A stretch of DNA of 64,000 nucleotides from Pedobacter chinensis (GTDB taxonomy: Bacteria; Bacteroidota; Bacteroidia; Sphingobacteriales; Sphingobacteriaceae): positions 1 to 64,000 of the forward strand of contig NZ_QPKV01000012.1 of NCBI RefSeq assembly GCF_003339865.1, written 5' to 3'. Numbering within the stretch: position 1 is the stretch's first letter; every line of letters starts with the position of its first letter. Both the position numbers and the translations under genes were made by a program. The notes under the pieces were generated by a model, which saw only the letters and a program-made list of their open reading frames with translations, ran no database searches and was not told the DNA's origin. This document shows, in pieces, positions 25,148 through 33,849 of the stretch.

Positions 25148-28100
25148 TTAGAATGCCCCCTTTATACCAAATGATAACTGGCGGGAAGGAGGTAATATGT
25201 TTGAATAATCCGGATCATAACCGAAATGATTCGCTTTCCAGAGTAATCCGACATTTTGTAAACCTGCGTATACTTCAAGATTCCGAAATGGAAATTTCCA
25301 CTGAACTGTATTTAATGTGTAACCAAATCGAATATAATCAAGGCGAATGTGGTCTCCCGACATCACATTAATTTCAGATTTACTGTAAAATGCATCCCGA
25401 ACACTTGGTGCAGGGTAGATGAACGAGGGAACATTAGTTACGTTTTCATCACCAGGCTTCTGCCAGCGAGACTCATATTCATAATTTCCCTGCCCAGTTT
25501 CTATTAGCGTTGAATATGCCAGTGCCGGTTTTCTGACCTTATAACCTAATTTGTAATTGATATTAACCGACAAACTGAAACCCCTAAATGACAAAGTATT
25601 GATCAAAGAACCGAAATACGTCGGACTGGCAGAACCCAGAAAGGTGACATTATTCCCCGTATTAAAAGATTCATCTGCGATAGACTCGTAATCAGTACTG
25701 AGTTTACCATTCAAATATCCCTGTGGATTCCCCTTGCTGTCCAGCCCTCCCCATTTATAAGCTGCAACCGCATATAGTGGATAGCCTTCGATTGGAGTAA
25801 TAGCATTCCCTGCGGTAAGTAAATTGTAAAAAGCTGATGAATTGTCTCTGCTTTTATATTTTGTGGTTTTACTGGTGTTATAACTAAAATACAGGTCAGT
25901 TCCCCAACTAAAATTGCCAGTTTTAAGATTTTTGCTGTGAAGATCGAGATCAATACCCTCTCCCCTCATATTAGCAACATTCTTTGTGATTACATCACGT
26001 GCACCCCAACTGGTATAGTCATAGCCCGTTATACCATACAAATCCGTTCCTGTTTTGACGTAATAAGAAAATGATCCGGTCAGAATTTGCTTGGGAAGTT
26101 CAAAATCCAGTTTCATATCAACCTGCGAAAGCTGTTCCCATTTCAAATCGGGGTTATTTATTGCATTTATCCTCGTGATTGGAAATCCCGTCAAAGCATT
26201 CGTGCCATAAGTGGCAATTGGGGACGCAGTTTTCGTTAGGTCTACATTACCACTGTAGCCAAATGTAGTGGTTAACCGCAGAACGGGCAGCCATCTTAAA
26301 TTATAAAAGGATTCATCTGAAATCTTCCATCCAATACCTGACGACCATAAGGGCTTCCATTTATCATTTATATCAGCGCCAAAAATATTTGATCCGTCAC
26401 GTCGTATGCTTCCTGACAACAGGTAACGTCCTTTGAAGGAATATGCGAAATTGGCATACATGCTTATAAAACGGTATGCAGTCTGAGTTAAAGTATTGAC
26501 ACTTCCGATCTGGCTGCTAAATCCAGTTAAGTATTGGCGGTAAAGCCCTACCTCGTCAACTGGAGTAAAATATAGTGGGTCGGATTGATAGCCTAATCTT
26601 CTGCTTCCACGAGAAGAAGTATTCGCACTCCTTGCCTCAGCACCGAAAATTGCATTGATGCTATGCAAGCCAAAAACGTTGTTGTAGTTGAATTGCGCTC
26701 TTCCTGTTTGTGAGTTGACTACCGAAGAAGAAGAATTCAGTATCCCTCCTCTTGGAACCGGATAAGTAACTATTCCCGTAGAGGCATTTACCTGACTAAA
26801 CGAATTGATCAGATTTCTGGCCGCATAACTTTGTTCATCGGATGTTCGTTCAATATCTGAGCTCTGCCGTTGATATTGGTAATTTACCTGCAGGTTTAAC
26901 CCTTTGACGATTTGATACCTAAATCCGACGTTAGCAAATAAGTCCTGAGAACGGGAATCGGTATAGTCATGTTTATAATCTTCTGTGGGATAAAATTTCC
27001 AGTCTAAAAGTCTACCTTTTGCCAGTGTATCAGTATATGCTGACCGAAATTCTGTAGCAAGTCCTCCAGCCTGTGCAAAATCCAGGTATGGCGGATACCT
27101 TCCCCCAGCGCTCAGATAACCATTCGCAGGACGGCCGGTCTTTCCAGTAAAATTTGTATAATAAACATTAGTACTTAGATTTAATTTTTCAAGCACCTTA
27201 AAATCATTGGCAAAATGCAGGTTTAATTTACCTGAGGTATTGTAAACTTCCCCTCTATTCTGATCGTATGCTGCAGAAAGTAAATAGGTATTCCGCTCAC
27301 TCCCCCCTTTAAGATTTAAACTATACTGTTGGAGAATCCCACGAGTGTAGAAATTGTCCAGATAGGATTGTTGTGTATTATTTCCCGCTAATAAATTTAT
27401 TCTAGCATCAGCCGTTGACTGAGAGATCTGCCCGTTTCTTCTTGCTAGAAGAACTTCTACAACAGGGGTTAATGCCAACCATGGTGTGGTAGATATCCGA
27501 TCATTAAAGTAGCCCGATTCGAAAAGTTGTTTTTCAAAAGCGATATAATCGCTACTATTCATCTGCCTGATAGAATTAAATCTTGGTAAATCCTGTACCA
27601 ATACATTTGCACCAAAGGCAATTTGCATAGGTTGGTTTTGTCTGCCTCTCTTGGTTGTAATCACAATTACGCCATTACCAGCCATTGCACCCCAAATCGA
27701 TGCAGCTGCTGCATCTTTTAATACAGATACATTTTCTACATCATTGGGATTAATGTTAGATATATCTCCCTCATATATAAAACCATCTAACACGATTAGC
27801 GGATCTAACGGACCATTGATTGTTCCAAGACCACGTATAGAAATGTTGGTCTTATTTTGCGGATTGTTATTACTCTTTCCTACCTGGAGCATTAATCCGC
27901 TACTTTGACCAATTATCCTTTCTAAAATATTCGACCCTGTACGTTCTCCTAGAGCTTTCTCACTAATAGAGGATATTGTTCCATTAACTTCATTGGGTTT
28001 CAATGTTTGGTAACCTGTCTGAACGGTGACCTCCTCTAACTGCTGGGAATCATCGGTCATTTTAACTGAAATGAATTTTTCATTTATTGAATAAATCCTG

Positions 28101-28378
28101 AAAATTGTTTTATATCCAGTTGCAGTAATACGAATTGTATCTCCAGGGTTTACTTTTCCTAAAGTAAAATTTCCAGCCTCATCAACTATTGTCATATTCT
28201 TTCTGGAGCGAACGCTGGCCGGGATTACATTTCCATCAAAGTCAGTAACCTTCCCTTTTAACACATTTGCTTCCTGAGCAAAAGCTGTTATTGCAGAGAG
28301 GATAATGATTATCAGAGCCATACAAAACAGTAGAAAATTCCACTTCATTTTTCTAGTGTTGAAATGATTTGCCATCAT
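25148..28378 (-). CDS. SusC/RagA-family TonB-linked outer-membrane protein
   Basis: The 1076-residue protein has a signal peptide ending ITAFAQ, an N-terminal carboxypeptidase-regulatory-like domain (about residues 36-120), a plug with VTVQTGYQTL and the ISIRGLGTINGPLDPLIVLDG block, and a beta-barrel to the C-terminal phenylalanine (GIKGAF). It lacks the N-terminal STN secretin domain, which suggests it is not paired with an anti-sigma factor. SusC pores import ligands bound by SusD. Translation starts one base after the tlpA stop codon, so the two are coupled. Confidence 0.88.
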   Translation of the reverse strand: MMANHFNTRKMKWNFLLFCMALIIIILSAITAFAQEANVLKGKVTDFDGNVIPASVRSRKNMTIVDEAGNFTLGKVNPGDTIRITATGYKTIFRIYSINEKFISVKMTDDSQQLEEVTVQTGYQTLKPNEVNGTISSISEKALGERTGSNILERIIGQSSGLMLQVGKSNNNPQNKTNISIRGLGTINGPLDPLIVLDGFIYEGDISNINPNDVENVSVLKDAAAASIWGAMAGNGVIVITTKRGRQNQPMQIAFGANVLVQDLPRFNSIRQMNSSDYIAFEKQLFESGYFNDRISTTPWLALTPVVEVLLARRNGQISQSTADARINLLAGNNTQQSYLDNFYTRGILQQYSLNLKGGSERNTYLLSAAYDQNRGEVYNTSGKLNLHFANDFKVLEKLNLSTNVYYTNFTGKTGRPANGYLSAGGRYPPYLDFAQAGGLATEFRSAYTDTLAKGRLLDWKFYPTEDYKHDYTDSRSQDLFANVGFRYQIVKGLNLQVNYQYQRQSSDIERTSDEQSYAARNLINSFSQVNASTGIVTYPVPRGGILNSSSSVVNSQTGRAQFNYNNVFGLHSINAIFGAEARSANTSSRGSRRLGYQSDPLYFTPVDEVGLYRQYLTGFSSQIGSVNTLTQTAYRFISMYANFAYSFKGRYLLSGSIRRDGSNIFGADINDKWKPLWSSGIGWKISDESFYNLRWLPVLRLTTTFGYSGNVDLTKTASPIATYGTNALTGFPITRINAINNPDLKWEQLSQVDMKLDFELPKQILTGSFSYYVKTGTDLYGITGYDYTSWGARDVITKNVANMRGEGIDLDLHSKNLKTGNFSWGTDLYFSYNTSKTTKYKSRDNSSAFYNLLTAGNAITPIEGYPLYAVAAYKWGGLDSKGNPQGYLNGKLSTDYESIADESFNTGNNVTFLGSASPTYFGSLINTLSFRGFSLSVNINYKLGYKVRKPALAYSTLIETGQGNYEYESRWQKPGDENVTNVPSFIYPAPSVRDAFYSKSEINVMSGDHIRLDYIRFGYTLNTVQWKFPFRNLEVYAGLQNVGLLWKANHFGYDPDYSNILPPSRQLSFGIKGAF

Positions 28379-28379
28379 A

Positions 28380-29126
28380 TTAATCTTTTTTAGTTTTAAG
28401 GTTAAGACTTAAGCCTGCGATAAGCCGCGAGACGTTTTCTTCTGTAAGTTGATCCGCGCGCGTAATCGCTTTAATACGTCCATCGGCACCAATCCAGATA
28501 TAGTGCGGCATTGTATTGACTGGAAAAACGTTCTTTATTTCAGCGCTATTGAGAATTATGGGTAATGCGAAATCTTTAATTTTTGCCTTTTGCGCTGCCA
28601 AAAATTTTTCTAGAACTTCTACAGTATCACTTGCATAAGTATTCATCAGTAAAAACTGGATATTTTTACCATATTTTTTTTGCATAGCATCCATTTTCGG
28701 AAATTCGGCTATGCACGGCGAGCAGTATGTCGCCCAAAAATCGAGGACGAGTGCTTTATTTCTAAAGCTCGAAAATTCAGCGCTTTTTTGGTTAAAATTT
28801 AGGATTTGCGAAAGGGTAAGATTAGGTACTTTATCGTTGATTGCGAGTTGGCGGCTCGTTGCCTTTGCCTGTGCGAATAGAGTAGTTGAGAAGAAAAATA
28901 AAACCGTAGTTAACCGAATGATTTTCTTTCTAAGTAGTCTTTCTAGATTTATCTCTCTATTAGCCAATTTAGCAACATTCCTTGTTGTCTGGCCATCCAA
29001 TTGAAAACAGCTTAAGCTTAAATTCCCATAAGAAGGTGGAACACATCTCTTGGGTTTCTTTATAAGGTCGATTCCAAAAAAAAGGCATGGCAGTGCCCTA
29101 GCGATAGAGAATATCGTTTTTTTCAT
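28380..29126 (-). CDS. TlpA-like thioredoxin-fold protein with an unusual N-terminus
   Basis: The C-terminal 150 residues form a TlpA/AhpC-type redoxin domain with the CxxC motif in WATYCSPCIAEF and a cis-Pro site in NTMPHYIWIG. The first 65 residues are odd: a hydrophobic start (MKKTIFSIARALPCLFFGID), a basic and cysteine-bearing stretch, and only then a typical secretion segment (RLTTVLFFFSTTLFAQ). No ATG sits directly before that segment. The enzyme probably keeps periplasmic cysteines reduced in partnership with the MauE-like protein. It heads the susCD operon. Confidence 0.78.
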   Translation of the reverse strand: MKKTIFSIARALPCLFFGIDLIKKPKRCVPPSYGNLSLSCFQLDGQTTRNVAKLANREINLERLLRKKIIRLTTVLFFFSTTLFAQAKATSRQLAINDKVPNLTLSQILNFNQKSAEFSSFRNKALVLDFWATYCSPCIAEFPKMDAMQKKYGKNIQFLLMNTYASDTVEVLEKFLAAQKAKIKDFALPIILNSAEIKNVFPVNTMPHYIWIGADGRIKAITRADQLTEENVSRLIAGLSLNLKTKKD

Positions 29127-29189
29127 TGTTTGTTGGTTTAAGTTAGTTGATCGGAAAATTAAATGAGGAATCTCAAATATTGAAGAGAA

Positions 29190-29254
29190 CTAAGGCAGGC
29201 GCATTATTAAAGAACCTATTTTCTATCATTAACCGTAGGGTTGACCTGCCTTAG
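29190..29254. repeat. 10-bp inverted repeat in the tlpA 5' region
   Basis: CTAAGGCAGG (29190-29199) and CCTGCCTTAG (29245-29254) are perfect complements separated by 45 bases. On the minus strand they would form a stem before the tlpA start (29126). The distance allows a leader hairpin or a regulator-binding site. No U-tract follows, so a terminator is unlikely. Confidence 0.45.
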
Positions 29255-29263
29255 CCTGGCATC

Positions 29264-29413
29264 TTATTCAGGAGAACAGATAACCAGGCTAATTAGGATG
29301 ATAAATGTCCATCCGAGAGTATAAAAAACAGAGATTTGAGGACCTAAAAAGTAGGCCAGAAAATAGCATGTTCTGCTGAAATTTGAAGAAATGATGATTT
29401 CAAATGCTTTCAT
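29264..29413 (-). CDS. Possible 49-residue membrane peptide upstream of tlpA
   Basis: An ATG-initiated frame encodes 49 residues beginning MKAFEIIISSNFS. It contains one clear hydrophobic segment (FYTLGWTFIILISLVICS) and ends SPE. It lies on the same strand as tlpA, between the candidate structured RNA and the 10-bp inverted repeat. No convincing ribosome site is visible. It could be a small leader peptide or a chance frame. Confidence 0.25.
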   Translation of the reverse strand: MKAFEIIISSNFSRTCYFLAYFLGPQISVFYTLGWTFIILISLVICSPE

Positions 29414-29448
29414 GGCTAATCTGTGTTAACCGAAAGTCAAACGGAAAA

Positions 29449-29533
29449 GGGCCGCCTTTACGCTTTATTTGAAGTGAAGGTGTAGGACCACCACCGCCTC
29501 GCAGCGGCCGAACTCAAATAAAGCAGGCGACCC
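29449..29533 (-). ncRNA. Candidate structured RNA (three-way-junction-like) in the tlpA-susCD leader
   Basis: Two nested stems close the structure: GGGCCGCC (29449-29456) with GGCGACCC (29526-29533), and the 10-bp perfect CTTTATTTGA (29463-29472) with TCAAATAAAG (29514-29523). Two hairpins sit inside: GGTG/CACC (29479-29482, 29489-29492) and CCGC/GCGG (29494-29497, 29504-29507). The one mismatch of the outer stem is C-A on the plus strand but a G-U wobble on the minus strand, so minus-strand transcription is favoured. A -7-like box lies just upstream. Confidence 0.5.
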
Positions 29534-29549
29534 AAATCCGTATGCTATA

Positions 29550-29557
29550 CAAAGATA
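29550..29557 (-). promoter_or_regulatory. Candidate -7 promoter element TATCTTTG
   Basis: On the minus strand the sequence TATCTTTG fits the Bacteroidetes -7 consensus TAnnTTTG, about 16 bases before the structured RNA. It overlaps a 6-bp palindrome (TGCTAT and ATAGCA around 29543-29560). A matching TTTG -33 box is not visible at the usual distance, so it remains a candidate. Confidence 0.4.
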
Positions 29558-29769
29558 GCATAGGAATTGAGTTTTACCTACCTCTCGTGTTCGAACGTCC
29601 TACTTTTCACCACAAGTTCTTTCAGTAATTACTCAATCCAAATTAATGGAAGTTATATTCTATCGTTTTTCTATATCGTTAATTTTATTAAAGCTAAGAT
29701 ACAAAATATTAACCAAATCCACAAGTGGAGTTGACTTAAATCATCAAAATCAGTCACTTGCACATGTAA

Positions 29770-30144
29770 ATGGTAGCACCTGAAGACGAGTTAATTTTTG
29801 TTGAAATCTCTCAATTAGATTTTATGTTGATTGAAAGAGTTAAGGCCTTGAGAATTGCCAGTAAAATGACTCAACTTCAGTTAACTCAGAAGATGAAATT
29901 AGCTGATGGGTTTATTTCAAAAGTAGAAACTTTTACAGAACGTGCCAAATATAGCATTAGACATATAAACTTGTTAGCAAGCGCTCTCAATTGCACTATA
30001 CAAGATATCCTCCCCTTGGAGCAGCCAAAATATGACATGGTCATAGTAACTTTAAGGAGAACAAACAAAATTAACAAAGATGGTTCTTTGTCTCAAAAGA
30101 AAACCACTGAGGTGATTAAAATCGAACCAAAAGAAAAAAGTTAA
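29770..30144 (+). CDS. XRE-family helix-turn-helix regulator
   Basis: The 124-residue protein has a HTH region at residues 20-80: MLIERVKALRIASKMTQLQL, then MKLADGFISKVETFTERAKY and a final INLLASALNCTIQDIL helix. The pattern is typical of XRE/Cro repressors. A lysine-rich C-terminal tail follows (KINKDGSLSQKKTTEV). The start at 29770 gives an acidic extension before the domain. An inner methionine at residue 19 would give a shorter protein. It is divergent from tlpA and may regulate that operon. Confidence 0.75.
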   Translation: MVAPEDELIFVEISQLDFMLIERVKALRIASKMTQLQLTQKMKLADGFISKVETFTERAKYSIRHINLLASALNCTIQDILPLEQPKYDMVIVTLRRTNKINKDGSLSQKKTTEVIKIEPKEKS

Positions 30145-30201
30145 TTTGGATATGCAAAGTAATTGAGGGATCATTTTTGAGATTACCCTAAACTTTGACA
30201 T

Positions 30202-30939
30202 ATGGAACAACTTCGTTGCGTCGTAATCGACGATGAAAAACATTCAATCTCGATTCTCTCAGATTACATTGAGACGAATCCCAACCTAAAATTAGTCAAG
30301 ACTTTTTTTGATCCTCTTATTGCACTATCAGGAATCAGTATCAGAGACAAAATAGACTTTATTTTTTTGGATATAGACATGCCAGAAATTACCGGCATTG
30401 AGCTCGCAAAAAAATTAGTCAATCGAGCTCGATTTATTGTATTTACCACTGCATTTACAAAATATGCCATAGAAGCTTTCGAAGTAAATGCATCTCGGTA
30501 TCTGGTTAAGCCGATCTCAAAACCGAAATTCATTAAAACCGTTTGGGACATTTTAGATGCAGAAAGAAAAAGAATTGAAGGGATACGGATTGCCCAAAAA
30601 AAATATTTCTATGTCAGCATCGGCGAAAGGGGACAGAAATTGAAGATAAGGAAATCCAAAATATTATTTTTCGAAAGCTTGAAAAACTACATGAAAATTG
30701 TCACTGAAGATGAAGATTATACAGTCTATTTGACAATGAAGGAAGTTGAAAAGGAGTTTTGGGGCACATTGTTCTACAGAGTCCACCGCAGTTACTTCGT
30801 AAATGAAGAAAGGGTTGAAAAAATAGCTGGGAACACATTAAAGCTTGGAGCACACATCATTCCGATGGGCAACAACTACAAGCAAGGTTTTATTGAATTT
30901 TCTGAAAATAAAACATTAAGATCCGGCCGGAAGTCTTAA
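30202..30939 (+). CDS. LytTR-type response regulator
   Basis: The 245-residue protein has a receiver domain with the acidic pair D10-D11 (VVIDDEKHS), the phosphoacceptor Asp57 in FIFLDIDMP, Thr in FTTAF and Lys103 in YLVKPIS. A LytTR DNA-binding domain follows from residue 135, with KIRKSKILFFESLKNYMKIV and FYRVHRSYFVNEERVEKI. LytTR regulators bind direct repeats near promoters. The partner kinase is encoded 253 bases downstream. No role can be told from the neighbours. Confidence 0.9.
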   Translation: MEQLRCVVIDDEKHSISILSDYIETNPNLKLVKTFFDPLIALSGISIRDKIDFIFLDIDMPEITGIELAKKLVNRARFIVFTTAFTKYAIEAFEVNASRYLVKPISKPKFIKTVWDILDAERKRIEGIRIAQKKYFYVSIGERGQKLKIRKSKILFFESLKNYMKIVTEDEDYTVYLTMKEVEKEFWGTLFYRVHRSYFVNEERVEKIAGNTLKLGAHIIPMGNNYKQGFIEFSENKTLRSGRKS

Positions 30940-31192
30940 GGATTCAAATGTTGAACCAACATTCAACGATGGCTAATCAACGTTTCATTGGAAATAATGA
31001 TGATACTGGAAGTAGTCGGATCAGTTTCGGACTTTCGAATTGTTTGCTGCGATCTAAAAACAAATACTGTTTTTTTGACCAGTTTTTTAGGGTTCTGTTT
31101 CATGTTTTTATTTTGAAACTAGAGCCATTATTTAGCGTAAAAAAAGTTTTTACACCGCGATAAAATGAGGTTACACCAAGAGCAATTATAGC

Positions 31193-32281
31193 ATGACTAA
31201 GAAAATTTTCGAATGGGGAAAAGTGCAGCGCTTGCACCTAATTGGATGGGCAATATTCATAACATTAGAGATCGGACTAATCGGACTTTCAATGGGCTTT
31301 TTTGGAAAAGCTTTTAATTATGCCCTCCATTATATTCTTAATATTATTCTATTTTATACGAATGCGCATTTTGTGCTTAAGAAGAGTTTTACGAAGCCTA
31401 AACCCTGGACAAGGGTAATTATCTTCATGATAATTCAAATCGGCTTATATATTTTTTTCAGGTCTTATCTTAATTACGTACTGGAAGGAACCCATAAAGG
31501 ATTTAACATCCCAACAATTATTACTAACCATAAAAGTTTTTTTCAATCGCTCTGGAGAGGTTTGTTTTTTATCGTTCTTTCCTGCTTTTACTTTTTATTT
31601 TTGCGTTTCAAAGAGGAACGTTTAAAAAGAGAACATTCAGAAAGAATGGAATATTTAAACGATTTGAAAAATAAAGAGATGCAAAATGAATTGCATGTTG
31701 CGAAGTATGAATATTTGCGAGCCCAAATCAATCCACATCTGTTATTCAACACATTGAGCTTTTTGTATGATAGCGTTCGAAAATTTAACGAGGACGCCGG
31801 AGAAGCAGTTCTTAATCTGGCTGAATTGATGCGGTTTAGTCTTGAGACGAAGGAATCCCCCGAAGAATTTCCCAAGCTGGAGGAGGAACTGCATCAGATT
31901 GATAACCTCATATCCCTTAATAAAATAAGGAAAGACAAAGAACAGTATATCAATCTTTCTTTTCCTGAAGAGGTTAAAAATTTTCGCTTTATACCATTGG
32001 TCGTAATCACATTGTTAGAAAACATGCTTAAGCATGGAAATTTACAAAAGCCAAACCAACCTGGATTATTAGATATTAAATTGAGTAAAAACGAATTGTC
32101 AATAAGTACTTCTAATTTGATCAACACCAGGATCCACCATTCAGGCTTCAATAAAGGAATGGAGAATATTGAAAAGCGATTAGGTTTGGCTTATGGCGAT
32201 AAATTTTCATTGTCTTACGGAAAAAGGGATAGTAACTATTTTGATGTCAATTTAATTTTAAAAATTTATCCAGCTCTGTAA
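31193..32281 (+). CDS. LytS/YehU-family sensor histidine kinase
   Basis: The 362-residue protein has four hydrophobic segments in the first 140 residues and a coiled linker. The phosphoacceptor histidine is His182 in the motif AQINPHLLFNTL. The ATP-binding domain contains VVITLLENMLKHG (N-box) and a final GMENIEKRLGLAYG region. These kinases pair with LytTR regulators, and one is encoded just upstream. The 253-base gap between the two genes, which holds no convincing frame, is longer than usual for an operon. Confidence 0.88.
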   Translation: MTKKIFEWGKVQRLHLIGWAIFITLEIGLIGLSMGFFGKAFNYALHYILNIILFYTNAHFVLKKSFTKPKPWTRVIIFMIIQIGLYIFFRSYLNYVLEGTHKGFNIPTIITNHKSFFQSLWRGLFFIVLSCFYFLFLRFKEERLKREHSERMEYLNDLKNKEMQNELHVAKYEYLRAQINPHLLFNTLSFLYDSVRKFNEDAGEAVLNLAELMRFSLETKESPEEFPKLEEELHQIDNLISLNKIRKDKEQYINLSFPEEVKNFRFIPLVVITLLENMLKHGNLQKPNQPGLLDIKLSKNELSISTSNLINTRIHHSGFNKGMENIEKRLGLAYGDKFSLSYGKRDSNYFDVNLILKIYPAL

Positions 32282-32298
32282 GTCATTGATATAATGTA

Positions 32299-33075
32299 TT
32301 ATTTTGTTGGTTGAATTTCGATCCAAACAGGGCAATGGTCACTGGCTCCCTGCCAGCCCCGCACATGTTTGTCGACTCCACCGTCAATCAGCTTGTCTGA
32401 CAAATCCGGAGACAGCAGGAAATGGTCCAATCTCAAACCGGCATTCCTTCCAAATGCATTCCGAAGATAATCATAAAAGGTATATATAATTTCATCGGGA
32501 TACAGGGTTCTTATTGCATCTGTCCAGCCCAGAGCCAAAAGCTTCTTGTATGCTTTTTTGGATTCGGGAAAGAAAAGCGCATTATCCCTAAATCTATCGG
32601 GATTATAAAGGTCAAGGTCAGTCGGTATAACATTATAGTCACCGATCAAAATTGTTGGGATGCCAAACGAAAGCAGCTTTTTCGAATGGGCGGTAAGCCT
32701 TTTGAGCCATTTAAGTTTATATTCAAATTTTGGACCTGGTGCCGGATTTCCGTTTGGAAGATAAATGCAGCCTATGATCAGTCCACCAATAAATGCTTCG
32801 ATGTATCTGCTATGGTCGTCGGCAGGATCGCCAGGAAGTCCGCGTTTCGTTTCTTTGATTTCCGTCTTAGATAAGATTGCAACACCGTTCCAGCTTTTCT
32901 GACCTTGCCAGATGGCGAAATAACCTGCTTCCTTTAATTTCTTCGCCGGAAAATCTTTGTCCTGACATTTTATTTCCTGCAGACATACAACGTCCGGTGA
33001 CCGCTCTTTCAACCATTTAAGCAAAATTTCGATCCTTCCATTGACCCCGTTAATGTTGTAGGTTGATAGAATCAT
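32299..33075 (-). CDS. xth: Exodeoxyribonuclease III (AP endonuclease)
   Basis: The 258-residue protein is a metal-dependent endonuclease/exonuclease of the Xth family. Visible signatures are Asn7 in TYNING, the catalytic Glu34 in CLQEIKCQD, a GDYNVIPTDLDLYNP loop with the Asp-Asn pair, and the final SDHCPVW with Asp246-His247. It cuts DNA at abasic sites in base excision repair. It overlaps the glycosylase gene by 4 bases, so glycosylase and AP endonuclease are translated from one message. Confidence 0.9.
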   Translation of the reverse strand: MILSTYNINGVNGRIEILLKWLKERSPDVVCLQEIKCQDKDFPAKKLKEAGYFAIWQGQKSWNGVAILSKTEIKETKRGLPGDPADDHSRYIEAFIGGLIIGCIYLPNGNPAPGPKFEYKLKWLKRLTAHSKKLLSFGIPTILIGDYNVIPTDLDLYNPDRFRDNALFFPESKKAYKKLLALGWTDAIRTLYPDEIIYTFYDYLRNAFGRNAGLRLDHFLLSPDLSDKLIDGGVDKHVRGWQGASDHCPVWIEIQPTK

Positions 33076-33845
33076 TCAAAAAGTTCCTGAGATTGCGTAA
33101 AGTAAGCTTTGCGCCCACCGATTTTCTCAGACAAAATCTCCTCGCCCTTTGGTGTCTTTTTTAATTCGGCACCATGTACCATCATAAAATCGCGCAGCTC
33201 ACCTTTGAGTTCGTCACCGTTTGCTTCTGCGATTTTTAAAATCGCCTCAGCTAACACAGATTTTATGCTTTTGTATAATCTCTTTGCCGCTTTATCCGGG
33301 ATAGCTTTGGCGACTGAAAAGGGAGAAATCCCGGCATGATAAAGTATCTCATCCGAATAGGAATTGCCAATACCGCGAACAAGATGCTGATCCATGAGCA
33401 AAGTTTTTATCGATGTTCTCTTTTTAGCCAGCAAATCAAAAAAATATTCCTCCTCCATTTCCAGCGCATCCGGGACGTCGATAGGTTCAGGATTCAATGT
33501 GGGCGTTGCTTGCTTTTGAAGATCGATCAATGCAAATGCATCGCCCCCTTCAAAATGAAACCCTAAAATCTGGAAGCGTGGCGGCTCATCCTGATCAATA
33601 GAGATCAGTTCTCCCCTGAGCATTAAGTGAAGACCAAGAACCTGGCAACCCGAAAAAATAAGTTGAAGCGTCTTTCCGGAACGCCGGACATCCAAAAGTT
33701 CTCTTCCTTCCAAAGCTTTTTTCATTTCCTTGGCCGAGACATTAATTTTTTTGGATTCCGTAATTTCCAGCGTTTCCAAAATCTGCCCTTTGAACTTTCG
33801 GGTTAGTATCTGAGCAAATACGGTTAAATCTGGTAATTCTGCCAT
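33072..33845 (-). CDS. Fpg/Nei-family DNA glycosylase with an Ala in place of the N-terminal Pro
   Basis: The 257-residue protein is recognisable from MAELPDL, from Lys58 in VRRSGKTLQLIF, and from the helix-two-turn-helix DQHLVRGIGNSYSDEILYHA. Fpg/Nei enzymes normally start with Met-Pro-Glu, and that proline attacks the damaged base. Here the second residue is Ala. The C-terminal zinc finger is also degenerate: GGRKAYFTQSQ has Phe and Ser where zinc cysteines usually sit. It may act through another residue, with altered lyase chemistry, or only bind lesions. Confidence 0.82.
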   Translation of the reverse strand: MAELPDLTVFAQILTRKFKGQILETLEITESKKINVSAKEMKKALEGRELLDVRRSGKTLQLIFSGCQVLGLHLMLRGELISIDQDEPPRFQILGFHFEGGDAFALIDLQKQATPTLNPEPIDVPDALEMEEEYFFDLLAKKRTSIKTLLMDQHLVRGIGNSYSDEILYHAGISPFSVAKAIPDKAAKRLYKSIKSVLAEAILKIAEANGDELKGELRDFMMVHGAELKKTPKGEEILSEKIGGRKAYFTQSQELFE

Positions 33846-33849
33846 AGAT

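Noticed and set aside
30948..31163. A 71-residue frame between the LytTR regulator and its kinase
   Set aside because: No ribosome site or motif, and the translation has the mixed Cys/Phe composition of a chance frame.
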